Below the pieces are notes generated by a model. The model worked only from the letters and a program-made list of their open reading frames with translations. It was not told the origin of the DNA and made no database searches. The position numbers and the translations under genes were made by a program. Source: Dermanyssus gallinae (Eukaryota > Arthropoda > Arachnida > Mesostigmata > Dermanyssidae). From it: a stretch of DNA of 64,000 nucleotides. Location of the stretch: positions 1 to 64,000 of the forward strand of contig QVRM01006592.1 of the NCBI GenBank assembly GCA_003439945.1, given 5' to 3'. Below, piece after piece: positions 62,133 through 64,000 of the stretch. The stretch's first letter is position 1. Every line of letters begins with the position of its first letter.

Positions 62133-62165
62133 CTCTCTCCCTCTCTCCCTCTATCTCTCTCTCTC

Positions 62166-62199
<34 letters not shown>

Positions 62200-62201
62200 A
62201 A
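62133..62201. repeat. (CT)n(TA)n compound microsatellite
   Basis: CTCTCCCTCTCTCC passes into CTATATATATAAATATATA. Confidence 0.9.
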
Positions 62202-62715
62202 TCTTTATCTGTTTTTCTAATTGTTTTTTTTCGCGTTTACTCTATCTTGTGCTATGTCCACCACCCCCCTTCTGCTACCGCCCTCAAATATGCGGCGGTA
62301 CTGGGCCAGTCGCAAAACTCACTCACTCTTTCGATCTTACACAGTTGCTTTCACACAGTGCCATTCTGACTGGTGTGCTTTCGCCAGCAGCCTCCCAGTA
62401 GAACGAGCAATCAGAAGTCGATGCTGATAATGGTAGCTTCCAGTGAGCAGCAGTTTTGTTTGCTGGCTGACTGGTTCGGCGGTGCGTTAGCGAACCGCAC
62501 CGCTTGGACCTATAGGCACCTACCGCACGGTGAGGCAAAATCCGCCCGTCTACAGTGCGAGTACCGAGTAAATCCCGGCAGCGTAGTGGTCAGAACGTAG
62601 GCCCGCATCTGGATGACGTTTTTTCTTTCCTGCCAACCACGGGCGACGAGACAGCCAATGGGCTCAGGGCTCCTAACGGGACTGTCGACACAATTCCTGT
62701 TCGACCAACGTATAT

Positions 62716-62743
62716 TGCTACTATTACTACTACTACTACTACT
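62716..62743. repeat. (CTA)n microsatellite
   Basis: CTATTACTACTACTACTACT. Confidence 0.85.
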
Positions 62744-63024
62744 TCGTCTGGTCTGGGAACGGTCATAACAAATTACACCGCGTAGCTGTGTCGCATAAAG
62801 CTCGGCGTAGGAGAGGAAACGAGTCGCTAGAGGCAGCGGCGATGTTAGAGTCCAGTACACACTCAAAGAGAGACCACCACAACCTCCAACTAAGTCGGCC
62901 AACTAATTCGCGCGCCTAATAAACGTCTAATTATCGATACGCTGCTGTGTGCGAGTAAAGTATCCTGCCTGCGTGGCCTTGTGTGCTAATTCTTTTGCCC
63001 GCCGGCATTCAACCGTCATACGGA

Positions 63025-63056
63025 ACGACGATATATGTAAGATCATATATCGTCGT
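63025..63056. repeat. Perfect hairpin, 13-bp stem
   Basis: ACGACGATATATG (63025-63037) pairs with CATATATCGTCGT (63044-63056) across the 6-base loop TAAGAT. Confidence 0.85.
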
Positions 63057-64000
63057 GACCAGCTCTGCGGATAGTGTCGTCGTAGATGCGCAGTATCACC
63101 ATTTTACTTAATGTGGGTACTAAGATTTGTTTAAAGCGAAAATTAAGAGGCCGCGTTATCGAACGTTTATTAGCGGTTTTCAGCTACACATTAAGGTTGC
63201 GTCACCGATGCCTAATTTCAAGCTCTGCAGTTTTGCAGAAACTTACCTTGTGCTATATGGTAATGCCCAAACTTTAACGAAAAACCATTTTCAGGTAGCG
63301 TATTTTTCTTCCAAAATGTGTAAAATACGATTACGGGAGACATTTGTGTGCATGTTTAACTACTCCATGCAAGCAGTTTGCATACGTTAGGATATTCTCA
63401 GTGTCCTTGGGCTCGAATTGCCTGTAGGTACAAGGATCGCACCTTCTTGGAACTACAGCACACCGCACATCAGTCCTATAAGTTAGTTTGTCCTCAGTAT
63501 ACTTAATGCGGTACTGTGTGCGTCATAAATACTAGGTGTCAGTTTATTGTTCACAGCTATAGTGTGCTTTTTCCGCACTTTTGCGATTTTTATCGGTCTC
63601 CATAATTTTGAATTGTTGCGAAGCACTACAACAGATATAGCAGCCTAATTTTTATGACAAGACAAAGTTGCAAAACGAACGTGGTAGAAATAGACACATA
63701 TTCGGTTTGTTCCTAAAATCCACAGTATCAAATCCATCAACTTCTTCGATTTGCTCCGCTTTAATAGATAAAAGAAACAGTCCTACAAGGTATTAACAAT
63801 AGTATCAAACTAGTAAATAGAAAATCCATGTCGTTGCCATTTTAGAGCAGCCGGTATTAAGCACTTTAGCGATTGTAATTGGATGCATTAAATATCTAAT
63901 ATATGGATATGGAATGAGTAGCGTTATTGTTCGCGTTGCCTACAACGGAAACTTTTGAAATCTGCGAATTGGCCAAAAATCAGCTTCTTGTGTATTAAGA
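63057..64000. other. No recognisable feature
   Basis: AT-leaning unique sequence. The short open frames at 63086-63390 overlap each other and match nothing recognised. Confidence 0.5.

Overview
The window looks like nuclear DNA from a metazoan, most likely an arthropod or another invertebrate. It has no operon-like packing and no complete host gene that I can recognise. It is saturated with (TA)n, (CAA)n/(TTG)n, (TAC)n and related microsatellites. It also carries decayed invertebrate-type transposons: a mariner transposase relic, three relics of one LINE clade and four copies of a tRNA-derived SINE. CpG is not visibly depleted. I cannot name the species from sequence alone.

Layout. 1-941 is a large foldback element with two arms of about 445 bp, roughly 4% diverged. 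1.0-4.0 kb is microsatellite-rich, including a diverged tandem duplication of a CAA-rich unit and about 500 bp of TTG/CTG repeat. 4.4 kb holds SINE copy 1. 5.2-6.4 kb (minus strand) holds the best LINE reverse-transcriptase relic. 11.9-12.4 kb is a mariner pseudogene, 13.4 kb SINE copy 2, 15.5-16.3 kb a second LINE relic. 18.9 kb is a perfect inverted repeat around (TA)n, 19.5-19.9 kb a MITE-like foldback between two (TA)n tracts, 20.2 kb SINE copy 3 (minus). 20-29 kb is mostly featureless. 29.3 and 31.4 kb carry two copies of another repeat family that runs into Asn/Asp-codon-type repeats. 30-41 kb has several short-period minisatellites (23, 22, 27, about 56 and 43 bp). 41-57 kb is mostly unannotatable, with three weak candidate coding segments and two weak pogo-like fragments. 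57.2-58.3 kb is the third LINE relic, followed by SINE copy 4, the cleanest. 59-64 kb is microsatellites, a 24-bp duplication and a perfect hairpin.

How the pieces fit together. The only coherent functional story is retrotransposition. The SINE copies have intact or near-intact internal Pol III promoter boxes, and three have exact or nearly exact 14-16 bp target-site duplications, so they were inserted by a LINE enzyme. The three LINE relics share a C-terminal CCHC motif and are candidate relatives of that enzyme, but none is intact here and shared SINE/LINE 3' ends could not be shown. Most long open frames in the window are microsatellite read-through (Gln/Asn/Thr/Val/Leu/Cys or Tyr-Ile repeats) and are not genes. 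I found no clear novel system. The foldback element, the SINE family and the CCHC LINE clade are the best leads.
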